A stretch of DNA of 38,386 nt from NCBI GenBank assembly GCA_023091735.1, contig JALKBU010000468.1, forward strand, positions 1 through 38,386, in the 5' to 3' direction. This document shows positions 18,001-25,262 of this stretch, one piece after another. Source of the DNA: Trichomonas tenax. Lineage: Eukaryota; Parabasalia; Trichomonadida; Trichomonadidae. The translations under genes were made by a program, and so were the position numbers. The notes below the pieces were generated by a model that ran no database searches, was not told the DNA's origin, and saw only the letters and a list, made by a program, of their open reading frames with translations. Within the stretch, counting starts at the first letter, position 1. The number at the start of each line of letters is the position of its first letter.

Positions 18001-19142
18001 TCGCGACAGTCGCGTGCCACTTGATCCCGAAGATAGACACCGCGTGGGTCGATAGCATCATCAAGAAGCTCAAAGACGTTCAGGATTTGAACGTCTCGGT
18101 TGTTGTTAAATTCATCAGTGCCGCATCTTCAAAAATCACACAAAGCCAAACTTTGTTCGACTACTTGAAGTACAAAGTTTCAGACTTGACTGGCCAGCGC
18201 ACTGTCGACAACTGCATTGCTTCAACGTCACTTCTGCCTCTCGAAATGAACCAGAAAGTGTTAGAGAAAATGATGAACGAAAACGTACAGAACTACATTT
18301 CTGCAATGAACCCATCTCTTTTCTCAAACGGTGTCAAATTCCTTAACGCGTGCGTGACTCGCTCTAAGGACCAAGTCGCTGACTCCCTTATCAAATCCGT
18401 CAAGCTCCAGACTGTCATGCAGAAGTACTCTGAATTCGACAAACTCCCGTTCATCCCGGAGAACGTCGTCTTATTCTACTCTAACGTCATGACGAGGCCT
18501 GCATTCGCGCAGCACCAGAAGACCCTTCTGAAGAGCTTCGAGTCGATCATGCCTCACCCATCGAGCGCATCTTTTCCAGCAATGTCCGTCATCGTCCCGA
18601 AGATGATCGCGATCGGTGATAGCGATTTCGCGAAGAGGGCGCTCGCTTTCTCAGAGAAGCTCTCCACGAAGCCCGCTTCTCTCTTCTTAATGCGCTGCCA
18701 GATCCAAATCATCAGGGAAGAGGCCATGAAGATGAAGACATTCGAAACATTCATCCTCGACAGGGCAACAGAGTTTCTCTCCCGCGCTCACAAATACGAC
18801 GGTCCATACATGTCCGATATCCTTTATGAGTATATATCATTCATCACAGAGAGCCTCGGGTTTTCTGACGGTGTCCAGTTTGCCGTCCTTCAGTTCCACA
18901 AATACATCCCGAGATTCATCTCTCTCTTTGTCGCCCTCGCAAAGCTGTACAACAGGGTCGACGACGAGAAGAAGAAACTGATATTGTCATTGCTGCCGAC
19001 AGTTTTAGTTACAAACGCACACAAAGTTGCCATCGAGTGCATCGGGAACAAGCAAAAGATGTCGGAAGCACTTAAGCTTGCGACGTATGAGTACGACTGC
19101 CCTCAGAGCGATGCAATAATACAAAAACTTTCAACGATGTAG
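15018..19142 (+). CDS. Large helical-repeat (HEAT/ARM-like) protein, 1,374 aa, family unknown
   Basis: A clean ATG-to-TAG frame. The whole chain is made of amphipathic helices of 12-20 residues separated by short turns (e.g. SEITSLLLYIQTNINQSYF; FIRSKDLEYVLMKISSNIEF), with no membrane segment, coiled coil or enzyme motif. That is the look of an alpha-solenoid of HEAT or ARM repeats, usually a scaffold for protein complexes or transport. The N-terminus (EAGDLLKRLSQSQVQEAETF) is a charged helix. I do not recognise a specific orthologue. GC content rises along the gene: the last ~800 bases use many more C/G-ending codons than the first half. It is convergent with the ankyrin gene, 52 bases apart. 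The family could be identified by structure prediction rather than sequence. Confidence 0.8.
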   Translation: MTEKIMERLPEAGDLLKRLSQSQVQEAETFLKRIAAAQLSESDQSEITSLLLYIQTNINQSYFSKFSQQDSEKIFTEIFKFLLFAANHNASNIRLTSYRSTCLFLLKITPYYTRSIWKIFSDVAMQSTIDIKSSAILASSFAFIANQIPLHTLEKFCDTTPIFHHFTISDPIFSEHLASIIAKLKRMGLEWMQTLLHSFLKIISVKNDRFLFKSLATIVTHFPNVLMREVIEFVLNEQEPSKFIPIISFVLSSVNNIDTANLDLSGIALVVIDILSNDSNHIQSEIDSSFQILGVSSNSFSVSFDLKDEKTLEITVQTALQTAQCNLDISKYKNIPAFYNMKLPLQILRPTEKDGSLIAQSKIITLGHIAVDNQEEYLKILIDAINLPNDDRSASVCVSLALCINKLIPNLLLSQLFAQIVFQKQQSWFKSLNIMNLIAEVNANTVENLLGPNGIKKVINILYDLSFNPNDKVYKQSPVVLSKFIRSKDLEYVLMKISSNIEFFDHVAFRRSINLLTVIIKNHPEVETKYFSYIIMSILEGLEMFKQDITLIADIFNFLSLFDLSVLNSVQQTHIANYALDIAAASLMMLNGSKPEFGSSSAQEIQVALEQNLSSKNFDIISGTDVDQEDYLSNLFAVLKLFLALPTECCYLPHQLNLANSLLKIFPQESAKLYEKCWKNMTEQEHFAILSSIGPSLATMKDFGAIAVWAHLLLTKLPDSASRFVQARDVLHKLSYYAIQHLEIVPDGVLFVFVRYECTVVADINAIIPLIGQIPQNRRDRMLYKLYNDYPEAYRRLMGNSTPPIIIEVINSLYNRPTLFIQYNVDFKFDYTLDLSSPHIITQLKNNTFEFNQQILQMLALHYCRYSNNVALRVLLNYASKAKVLLDFDPNYVPHSLLPMVIQYMRIIKSPKGADFVAKSLSLSHSREVAITSASVIQQTFIQEVNKERITKRGITKVLYAISKVALPQKDVFQYVLDCLDPDAPPKRYLTALTLATVACHLIPKIDTAWVDSIIKKLKDVQDLNVSVVVKFISAASSKITQSQTLFDYLKYKVSDLTGQRTVDNCIASTSLLPLEMNQKVLEKMMNENVQNYISAMNPSLFSNGVKFLNACVTRSKDQVADSLIKSVKLQTVMQKYSEFDKLPFIPENVVLFYSNVMTRPAFAQHQKTLLKSFESIMPHPSSASFPAMSVIVPKMIAIGDSDFAKRALAFSEKLSTKPASLFLMRCQIQIIREEAMKMKTFETFILDRATEFLSRAHKYDGPYMSDILYEYISFITESLGFSDGVQFAVLQFHKYIPRFISLFVALAKLYNRVDDEKKKLILSLLPTVLVTNAHKVAIECIGNKQKMSEALKLATYEYDCPQSDAIIQKLSTM

Positions 19143-19194
19143 TGAAATAATTTTTTAAAATCTATTTATGTAATACTTAAAATATAACAGATTT

Positions 19195-20757
19195 TTAAAC
19201 TGCGCCTGACTTAATGAGAAGATCCCGGATTCGAGAAGTTATATTACGTGTGCCAGATTTTGCAATATCGAGAGGAGTTTTCTTTGATTTATTTCTTTCA
19301 TTAAGTTTTGCGCCTTGCTTAATTAGAAACTCAACGGTAAAATAATTTAGTCTTAGAACTGCATGGTGTAGTGGTGTATTTAATTCTTTATCTTTTTCGT
19401 TGATGTCAAATCCTTTCTCTATTAGATATGCAATGACAGATGGAGCGGTGGATTGTGTACCCCTTGATGCAGCGTGTATCAAAGAACAACCTCTATCAGT
19501 TCGAATTGACATATCTACTCCTTGCGATTCAAAGAATTTCAAGCATTCCAAATTACCGCTCTTCGCAGCGTAGAATACACTACTGTAATTATGTATGTTA
19601 GTATGATTGATATCGAAACCAATTGATTTTAGGTAAGAACAAACTTCAATTCTTCCACTTAAAGCTGCCAAAATTAATGCATTAGATTCAAGATTATTTA
19701 CTGCATTAATATCGCAGCCACATTCAATGAGATGTTTCACAAGTTTAATTTTGCCAGTGATTGAAGAATACAATAAAATGGTATTAAAATGTTGATTCCT
19801 GATCTCACTGAGTCCAAGCTTACATGCAGCTGAAATTGTATCTTTGTCATCTCTATCGGACAGAGTATTGAATAACTTATAGGCTTCGTTAAAGTCTTTA
19901 ATATTGAAAAGTTCCTTTGCATTTTCTGGTGAAATTATATCTTTGTGATTTGAAATGGAGCGAGATATCGAGAGAATGTAGTTCTTGAGATTCAAGTTCT
20001 CGTATTTTGCGTTTGCTGAGCATTCGAGAACTCTTTGTATTGTTTGAAGATATTCATTTTGTTCCTGAATTCTCGGTGATAATGAACTATTGCTTAAAGA
20101 TAAACGGCTGCTTTCGAGTTTCATGTTATAAACTTGTGTCTGTAGTTCCGAGTTTAATGTGAAAAGTTTCGTGTAGTTAGATTTCGATTCTGTAAGTTCT
20201 GCTTGAATCGATTCTTTCTCTTTATTTTGTGCGGCAATTATTGCGTCTAACCTCCCAACTTCATCGCTGAGTGATTTGCTTATTGAGGCCTGAGATTCGT
20301 AGCTGTTCATTAAACTTTTGATTGTTTCTTCATTTTCCTTTTGCAATTCTTCTTTTTCTTCTTGCAATCGAGCAAGAATTCGATCTGTGAAATTGACTAT
20401 TTCGTCAGCTGCTTTGATTTTCAGCGATTGACGAATTGCTTTGATAAAATTTGTAAATTTTGAATAATCGTCATCAAATTTGATGTTTAACACTTTGCAG
20501 ATGTCGAATCGTTCATCAACACAATATTTCTGACTTTCGAGAAGAATATACGTCGCTTGGTCTGCGTTGAGTTCAGATTTTCGCAATGTTGCTATAAGAT
20601 CATCAATATCGTCGTAAACATCGAACAGCGTACCGTTGGATATCTTCTCTCCGATGAGTTTTCCGTTTTCTGCGTAATTCAGATTGAGATCCATTAAGAA
20701 TTGAAGATCCAATAAAATGTTGCCAATATTTTTGTTGGCAAAAAATATTTTTGACAT
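19195..20757 (-). CDS. Coiled-coil plus ankyrin-repeat protein, about 520 aa
   Basis: The N-terminal ~130 residues (ILLESQKYCVDERFDICKVL...) are helical and unnamed; trichomonad ankyrin proteins often carry such a leader. Residues ~135-240 are a coiled coil (RLQEEKEELQKENEET). Six or so ankyrin repeats follow to the C-terminus, visible as GCDINAVNNLESNALILAAL, GFDINHTNIHNYSSVFYAA, GVDMSIRTDRGCSLIHAA, GFDINEKDKELNTPLHHAV and GAKLNERNKSKKTPLDIA. Ankyrin repeats bind partner proteins; no catalytic domain is present. The start is uncertain: ATGs lie at 20787, 20757 and 20694. A TTTGACA box at 20750-20756 overlaps the middle one, so if that box is upstream of the transcript start, initiation would be at 20694. 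Confidence 0.85.
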   Translation of the reverse strand: MSKIFFANKNIGNILLDLQFLMDLNLNYAENGKLIGEKISNGTLFDVYDDIDDLIATLRKSELNADQATYILLESQKYCVDERFDICKVLNIKFDDDYSKFTNFIKAIRQSLKIKAADEIVNFTDRILARLQEEKEELQKENEETIKSLMNSYESQASISKSLSDEVGRLDAIIAAQNKEKESIQAELTESKSNYTKLFTLNSELQTQVYNMKLESSRLSLSNSSLSPRIQEQNEYLQTIQRVLECSANAKYENLNLKNYILSISRSISNHKDIISPENAKELFNIKDFNEAYKLFNTLSDRDDKDTISAACKLGLSEIRNQHFNTILLYSSITGKIKLVKHLIECGCDINAVNNLESNALILAALSGRIEVCSYLKSIGFDINHTNIHNYSSVFYAAKSGNLECLKFFESQGVDMSIRTDRGCSLIHAASRGTQSTAPSVIAYLIEKGFDINEKDKELNTPLHHAVLRLNYFTVEFLIKQGAKLNERNKSKKTPLDIAKSGTRNITSRIRDLLIKSGAV

Positions 20758-21040
20758 TTTCGTTTTACATTGGCAAAAAATAATCATTCAAGATCTTCTT
20801 ATTAAAACCATATCTGACCATAATATACGAATGAAAAGATAAAAAATGTACAATATGTTATGTTGTATTGAGAATTTTATCATATTCATTCATTTATCAA
20901 CAGAATTAGTATTTTGCAGGTTATCAAAAAATAATTTCTATTGACAATAAATTTTTCAGTTGCTATAATAATAACTTAATGGTTCATTCTAATAGATTGA
21001 AATAGAATAGACATTTATGCCACAAAACAATAAAACATAA
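20758..21040. other. Spacer between the ankyrin and protease genes
   Basis: AT-rich, no gene. It holds the 5' side of the ankyrin gene, with GCCAA/TTGGC elements near 20771, and the 3' side of the protease gene. Confidence 0.4.
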
Positions 21041-22660
21041 TTAAAGTTCGTCAACAGGATTCGATGGAGCAAAAACTTCATGGTTTGCAGTTGAGGATCT
21101 CACATAAGTGTAGTCAGCATTAGCACCAGATCTTACATAGCTTGAATCATCGAAATCAACCTTCACCTGGACGACTCTGAAGGTTGGTGTTCTTGTTGAC
21201 AATCCTTGTTCGATCCTCGAAATAGCATCATATGAATATGCATAGTATCCGCAATGCTGCTCTGAGTTTTTAGGCTTATCGACCAGCTCGAACGCATAGT
21301 AGAGATGTTCTATTGGAATTGTATCTATTAAATCAACTTCCATCGTCCTGTTGTTGATCACGTAGGCACATGGAACTCCTGAATCAAGGAATTTCATCGC
21401 AGGGCGTTTGTCAAGTCCATTTCTAAGCAAATAGTAGTAATCGCCTTTCTTGCAATGTGTTGAGTTGATACACTTAATGAGGCTTCCACCGTTATAGACT
21501 TTGCCGCCTAAAAATCTTGTAATATCTCGAGAGCACTTCGAGCCAATGCCGTACTTCTTGAGGCATTCTTTTGTGACTGGTGTCCATATTGCAACATCGT
21601 CTGCGTTTGGACATATCATTTGCTCTTGCTCGTGTGAAATGAGCCCGTATAAGTATTCTATTGAGTGTCCACGGCCTCCCCAACTGTTTCTGAGAATGAA
21701 AATACCTTTTGATGGGTTTTTGCGTGTTATGTTTAAGAAAAGTGGATCCTCGAAATAGTCATTGTATCCAACAACTACCATTGCATGACCGACTCCGTAT
21801 ACTAAGTTGTCTGTGTTGTGTGTGATCATTTCTGCGAGATTTGGCTTTGACACTTGATAATCAAGGAATGAGCAGAATTTCGTGCTGTCGTGTGGACATT
21901 TGAGCAGACCTTCTTTACAAATTGGGTGATTTGCAACAATCGGGTTTTGGCTACATTCGAAATAATACCTCGAAATTGGCATTGGGAAGTTGAAAGAGAG
22001 TGGATATTGATACTTGAACAACATATCTTTCGTTTTATCGATTCCGACACCAAATTCACCACCACTGAGACTTATTTTAATCGGATTCGAAGAAAGACGT
22101 CTAGTAAAGTCAGGGCACTTCATTTCATCGTCTGATATTTCTTGATACTTGCAAGTTGAGATTGGCATAATTGCAGTTTTGAAATCGTCGAATTCTTTGT
22201 AGAAACTGATGAAATCTTCAATGGAACCGCCATTAGACTTTCCATCTTTGCGTGGACTCGTCTTACACGTTTCAGATTTCTTATTTTTCTTGCATTTTTC
22301 AACCATCCATTTCGCAAGAGCTTCTTGTGAGAATGCAACGTATTCTGTGTCATTGAGAAACCCTTTCATGATACCATTATGCTTATATTGTGATTCTACG
22401 AGATAAATCGAAGCAAAAGCCCAACAAGTGCCTCTATCGTATTGATTCCATGTAGGAAGGAGATAACTTTGGTTTACCATGAATTTCTTTGGCGGTGGAA
22501 GATATGGTTCGCGATAGTTAACAGGAATTTCGATTTTATTTGAGAATAAGAAATAAATAAGATATCCAACGAAACAAACCAGGATGAAAATGATCAAAAG
22601 GTAAAAGAATTTGCGATTTTTCCTCCTTGATTGGATTGTTTCGTATGTTAAATCTTCCAT
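21041..22660 (-). CDS. Papain-like (C1) cysteine protease, type II membrane protein, 539 aa
   Basis: Residues ~17-39 form one strong membrane segment (FFYLLIIFILVCFVGYLIYF) after a short basic N-terminus, so the protein should be anchored with its catalytic part in the lumen or outside the cell. The catalytic set is complete: Q73 and C79 in QYDRGTCWAFAS, H292 in GVGHAMVVVGY, N325 in LRNSWGG. Papain-family enzymes cut peptide bonds, often in lysosome-like compartments or at the surface. Only ~30 residues separate the membrane segment from the catalytic domain, so the usual ERFNIN/inhibitor propeptide is absent. The ~210 residues after the active-site Asn contain several Cys and are longer than in cathepsin L. 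Multiple TGTCAAA boxes lie just upstream. Trichomonads carry large C1 families. Confidence 0.9.
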   Translation of the reverse strand: MEDLTYETIQSRRKNRKFFYLLIIFILVCFVGYLIYFLFSNKIEIPVNYREPYLPPPKKFMVNQSYLLPTWNQYDRGTCWAFASIYLVESQYKHNGIMKGFLNDTEYVAFSQEALAKWMVEKCKKNKKSETCKTSPRKDGKSNGGSIEDFISFYKEFDDFKTAIMPISTCKYQEISDDEMKCPDFTRRLSSNPIKISLSGGEFGVGIDKTKDMLFKYQYPLSFNFPMPISRYYFECSQNPIVANHPICKEGLLKCPHDSTKFCSFLDYQVSKPNLAEMITHNTDNLVYGVGHAMVVVGYNDYFEDPLFLNITRKNPSKGIFILRNSWGGRGHSIEYLYGLISHEQEQMICPNADDVAIWTPVTKECLKKYGIGSKCSRDITRFLGGKVYNGGSLIKCINSTHCKKGDYYYLLRNGLDKRPAMKFLDSGVPCAYVINNRTMEVDLIDTIPIEHLYYAFELVDKPKNSEQHCGYYAYSYDAISRIEQGLSTRTPTFRVVQVKVDFDDSSYVRSGANADYTYVRSSTANHEVFAPSNPVDEL

Positions 22661-22667
22661 TTATAAT

Positions 22668-22736
22668 TTTGACAAAATTTAATGTCAATTTGACAATATT
22701 TTTGACATTTAACTTAACTTTTGACATTGTGTCAAA
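22668..22736 (-). promoter_or_regulatory. Cluster of TGTCAAA boxes upstream of the protease gene
   Basis: In ~70 bases there are four TTTGACA boxes on the plus strand (22668, 22689, 22701, 22720), i.e. TGTCAAA on the gene's strand, plus one TGTCAAA (22730) and one TGTCAAT (22683) in the other orientation. The nearest lies about 8 bases before the ATG. The same box occurs singly before other genes here, so it is probably a core promoter or transcription-factor site. Confidence 0.55.
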
Positions 22737-22970
22737 AAAATTCTATCCTCAAATCTTGTCTTAAATAAAGCTCTGTTCTTGCAATGATGTTTTCCGGCAA
22801 ATTTTGGATTTGTATAAACATATAAAAATTCTTTATTTAAAATTACAAGATAATATAAGTCGTAGTATAAAAATGGTAATATTTCTCTAAAGGCAATTTG
22901 ATGAAGTAATAATTTTGAGGTGGTTGTGATAAAATTATTTTTGTGAATTTTTTTTTCGTATGTAAAAGAA

Positions 22971-23177
22971 TTAGAATGGACATTTCATGTAGAACCTTGT
23001 AACCCAGTTCGCTATACCCGGAGAAAACCATGTTGTTGCAAGTGGTAAGAAATAATGAATATCCCAGTTCAATACCCATCCAAAGCAGTGCCTTGAGAAC
23101 GTTTTCAGTTTTGCAAAAGGAACTTTTCCTGGTTCAACATCACTGATCAACTCCTCAGAAAGGTTTGTATCAGACAT
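22971..23177 (-). CDS. Small protein, 68 aa, with a hydrophobic C-terminal half
   Basis: ATG at 23177 to TAA at 22971. The N-terminal third is acidic/polar (SDTNLSEELISDVEPGK). The rest is aromatic and fairly hydrophobic (CFGWVLNWDIHYFLPLATTW, then SPGIANWVTRFY), which could lie in or on a membrane. Composition is unlike random AT-rich sequence (five Trp), and an ATTGACA box lies about 10 bases upstream of the ATG, as for other genes in the window. These two points support a real gene. Family not recognised. Confidence 0.5.
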   Translation of the reverse strand: MSDTNLSEELISDVEPGKVPFAKLKTFSRHCFGWVLNWDIHYFLPLATTWFSPGIANWVTRFYMKCPF

Positions 23178-23747
23178 TTATTTTAATTGACACTTTTAAG
23201 AATAAAAAGTGGTTATCACTCAAGACCCCTATAAAAGTATTTAGGGTTTAATAAAGTAATAACCCCTGTAATTATGAAAAATGGGGTCTATTTTGGAATC
23301 ATCCCCTTTAAAAATATTATGTCATGTAAAGTGATGAAATTGACATGTAAAATTGATACGTTGACAATGAATGTTTTTGTGCTCTGCTTTAAGTTTGAGA
23401 ATTCGCAGTTATAACTAAGTTAAACCACATTGGTGAGTGTAAAGAGTTCAATGAACACGTCCAAGATCTTCAAATATTTCCAATAAAAAAGAGTCATTGG
23501 CAATTTGACTTTTGGCACAGGCAAAAAATTGTGAGATGTTATTTCACGAAAATAAATCATTGTATTAGTTATTCTGATAACGGAAAACACATTTTTTCAA
23601 TTTTGATGTCACTTTTTTCGCAAACATCAAAACATAAATATTCATATATATATAAACTAAAATTCAATATATTCGAATTTTCAAATACCGTCGGTTTTTG
23701 TCAAAACAGAGATTTGCCAACCGTCGGCGGTTTTGTTATAATTTTTC
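23178..23747. other. Spacer between the small gene and the saposin-like gene
   Basis: About 570 bases with no coding frame that I trust. It contains ATTGACA/GTTGACA boxes at ~23339-23366, a 7-bp inverted pair AGACCCC (23223-23229) / GGGGTCT (23283-23289) with an unusual run of C/G tracts between, and two ACCGTCGG boxes near the saposin gene (listed separately). Confidence 0.4.
23687..23727 (+). promoter_or_regulatory. Two ACCGTCGG boxes before the saposin-like gene
   Basis: ACCGTCGG occurs at 23687-23694 and 23720-23727, 33 bases apart and 54 and 21 bases before the ATG at 23748. Both are followed by T-rich sequence. GC-rich octamers stand out strongly in this AT-rich spacer, and I did not see the motif elsewhere in the window. 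Confidence 0.5.
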
Positions 23748-24227
23748 ATGTTGTTCTTCCTCTTTGCTTCATCCGTTTTAGGATTCGGTAAATGCGACAT
23801 CTGCCAGACAGTTGCTAATGTCATCGCTCAGTGTATTGCTCAGGGTCTCGACAACTCTGAAATTAAGAACAAGATTGATGGAATCTGCTCTAACTTTGGT
23901 TTCTTCAAGGAACTCTGCTCTGGCTTCATTGGTGTTTACTTAAACAAGCTCACATCTTATCTTCGTGGCGGTGAGAGTGCTGCACAAGCTTGCAAATTAG
24001 TTGGTGCTTGCAGCAGAAATCTTATTGAAATGAATGGAATGCTCGTTCACCGCCGCCACCACCACGGCATTATCCCACGTCGCCCATGGACAATTCCAAG
24101 ACGCCCACTTCCAAAGCCAATTCCAATTACACGCCCACACAGACGCCATCATGAATCCAACCGTGCTCCAGTCTTCCAGACAGAAACATACCCAACATGG
24201 TCTCAGTCCTTGGAAAAAGATATCTAA
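23748..24227 (+). CDS. Secreted saposin-like (SapB) protein with a cationic tail, 159 aa
   Basis: Residues 1-~14 are a signal peptide (MLFFLFASSVLGFG). The SapB domain follows, with six Cys in the expected order: C16-x2-C19, C47-x9-C57, C82-x5-C88, plus one extra Cys at 29. Hydrophobic helices lie between them (VANVIAQCIAQGLD; ELCSGFIGVYLNKL). SapB proteins bind or perturb lipid membranes; the amoebapore/trichopore branch forms pores, others act as lipid carriers, and sequence alone does not tell which this is. After the domain comes a ~70-residue tail rich in Arg, His and Pro (HRRHHHGIIPRRPWTIPRRP), strongly cationic and not part of the family fold. Classic amoebapores are only ~75-100 residues and lack such a tail. 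The gene has its own GC-rich boxes upstream. Confidence 0.85.
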   Translation: MLFFLFASSVLGFGKCDICQTVANVIAQCIAQGLDNSEIKNKIDGICSNFGFFKELCSGFIGVYLNKLTSYLRGGESAAQACKLVGACSRNLIEMNGMLVHRRHHHGIIPRRPWTIPRRPLPKPIPITRPHRRHHESNRAPVFQTETYPTWSQSLEKDI

Positions 24228-24816
24228 ATTTTAAATATCTCAACGTTAGCCCTTAGATTTAGGGATAAACTTAAGTTTTATTTCATCATTAATTAACATC
24301 CATTTTTTGCAATGCTAAAAAAAAGAGAAATCGCATTTTTTTGTGAATTCTTGAACTCATGTATCACTCAATGAGGCTCATCAATGGCATCGGATTGGCA
24401 TCCTCTAAAATAGCTCAAAACTGCAAAATAGATAATTTGGATAACCAAATTGAATCCGTAACAAATCTCCTTTAAACCAAAGGATTGCCTATTCGAGCTT
24501 GTTTTAAAAATAGCACTCTGAATGAACAGTTTTAATATTGAATATTATCAAAATTGAATATACGATGCTTCTTGGCAATATTTGTACCTTTTTACATCTG
24601 GAAAGCTATGTATTGGTAATTTATTCGATGTAAAGATTATATTATAAATATATTTTTTGAGATATTGTTGAAAAACATTAATTTCTTATTTTTCCTCGCC
24701 ACTTTCAGGATAGCAAATACTCGAAGATTTATATCTAAACGCAAAGTCTGGTGTCCTAAACATCAAATCTTTTATGCACTTTACTAAATTTATAATAAAA
24801 AAATAAACATGACACA
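24228..24816. other. Spacer, no gene seen
   Basis: About 590 AT-rich bases between the saposin-like and LAMTOR3-like genes. No coding frame, repeat or clear TTTGACA box was noted; the bases just before 24817 are A-rich (AAAAAAATAAACATGACACA). Confidence 0.4.
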
Positions 24817-25197
24817 ATGGACGATATTGATCCAAACAGTGCCCCAACAACATTTTTAGACAACATCGTGAAATCTGTTCACGGTGTCAAAAAAGTTTAC
24901 ATTTCAGATTCACACGGTGCTATCCTTGCTGAGTCTTCTGTAGCAAGATCTGAATCAGACGAAAAATTAGTTCGTTCTTTTCCAACATATTATGACAGAC
25001 TCGGAAAGCTATCGTATGGAAATAACAAATCTATTACTATCGAATGCAAAGACTCAATGTTTTTATTATGCGAAGCAGAATCATTCTTTATTTCATTTGT
25101 TTGCGCGAAAGATGCAAATAGTTCGTTATTGAGCGAATTTCCGAATGAAATGGGTAACTTTTTGAATCAATTGAAGTCTTTTGTTGATCCTATATAA
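24817..25197 (+). CDS. LAMTOR3-like (MP1) roadblock-fold protein
   Basis: 126 residues, matching the size of LAMTOR3 (about 124). Aligned by eye: SVHGVKKVYISDSHGAILAE corresponds to the family's 'V.GL..I.VSD.DGVP' strand, YYDRLGKLSYGNNKSITIEC to 'D..SKLGLSKNKSII', and ESFFISFVCAKDANSSLL to 'PLVVSFIAS..AN.G'. In other eukaryotes LAMTOR3 pairs with LAMTOR2 in the Ragulator complex on lysosomes, which anchors Rag GTPases and TORC1 or MAP-kinase modules. No membrane segment, as expected. It converges with the coiled-coil gene at 25263 (65-base gap). Other roadblock-fold proteins are the main alternative. Confidence 0.75.
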   Translation: MDDIDPNSAPTTFLDNIVKSVHGVKKVYISDSHGAILAESSVARSESDEKLVRSFPTYYDRLGKLSYGNNKSITIECKDSMFLLCEAESFFISFVCAKDANSSLLSEFPNEMGNFLNQLKSFVDPI

Positions 25198-25262
25198 AAT
25201 ACATTTTCTATTTTTGTTATATTTTAAAAAGGAAATCATTCTATTACAATACAAAATAGTTT

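Noticed and set aside
21492..22406. Frames opposite and beside the cysteine protease
   Set aside because: Shadow frames of an unambiguous protease with a complete catalytic set.
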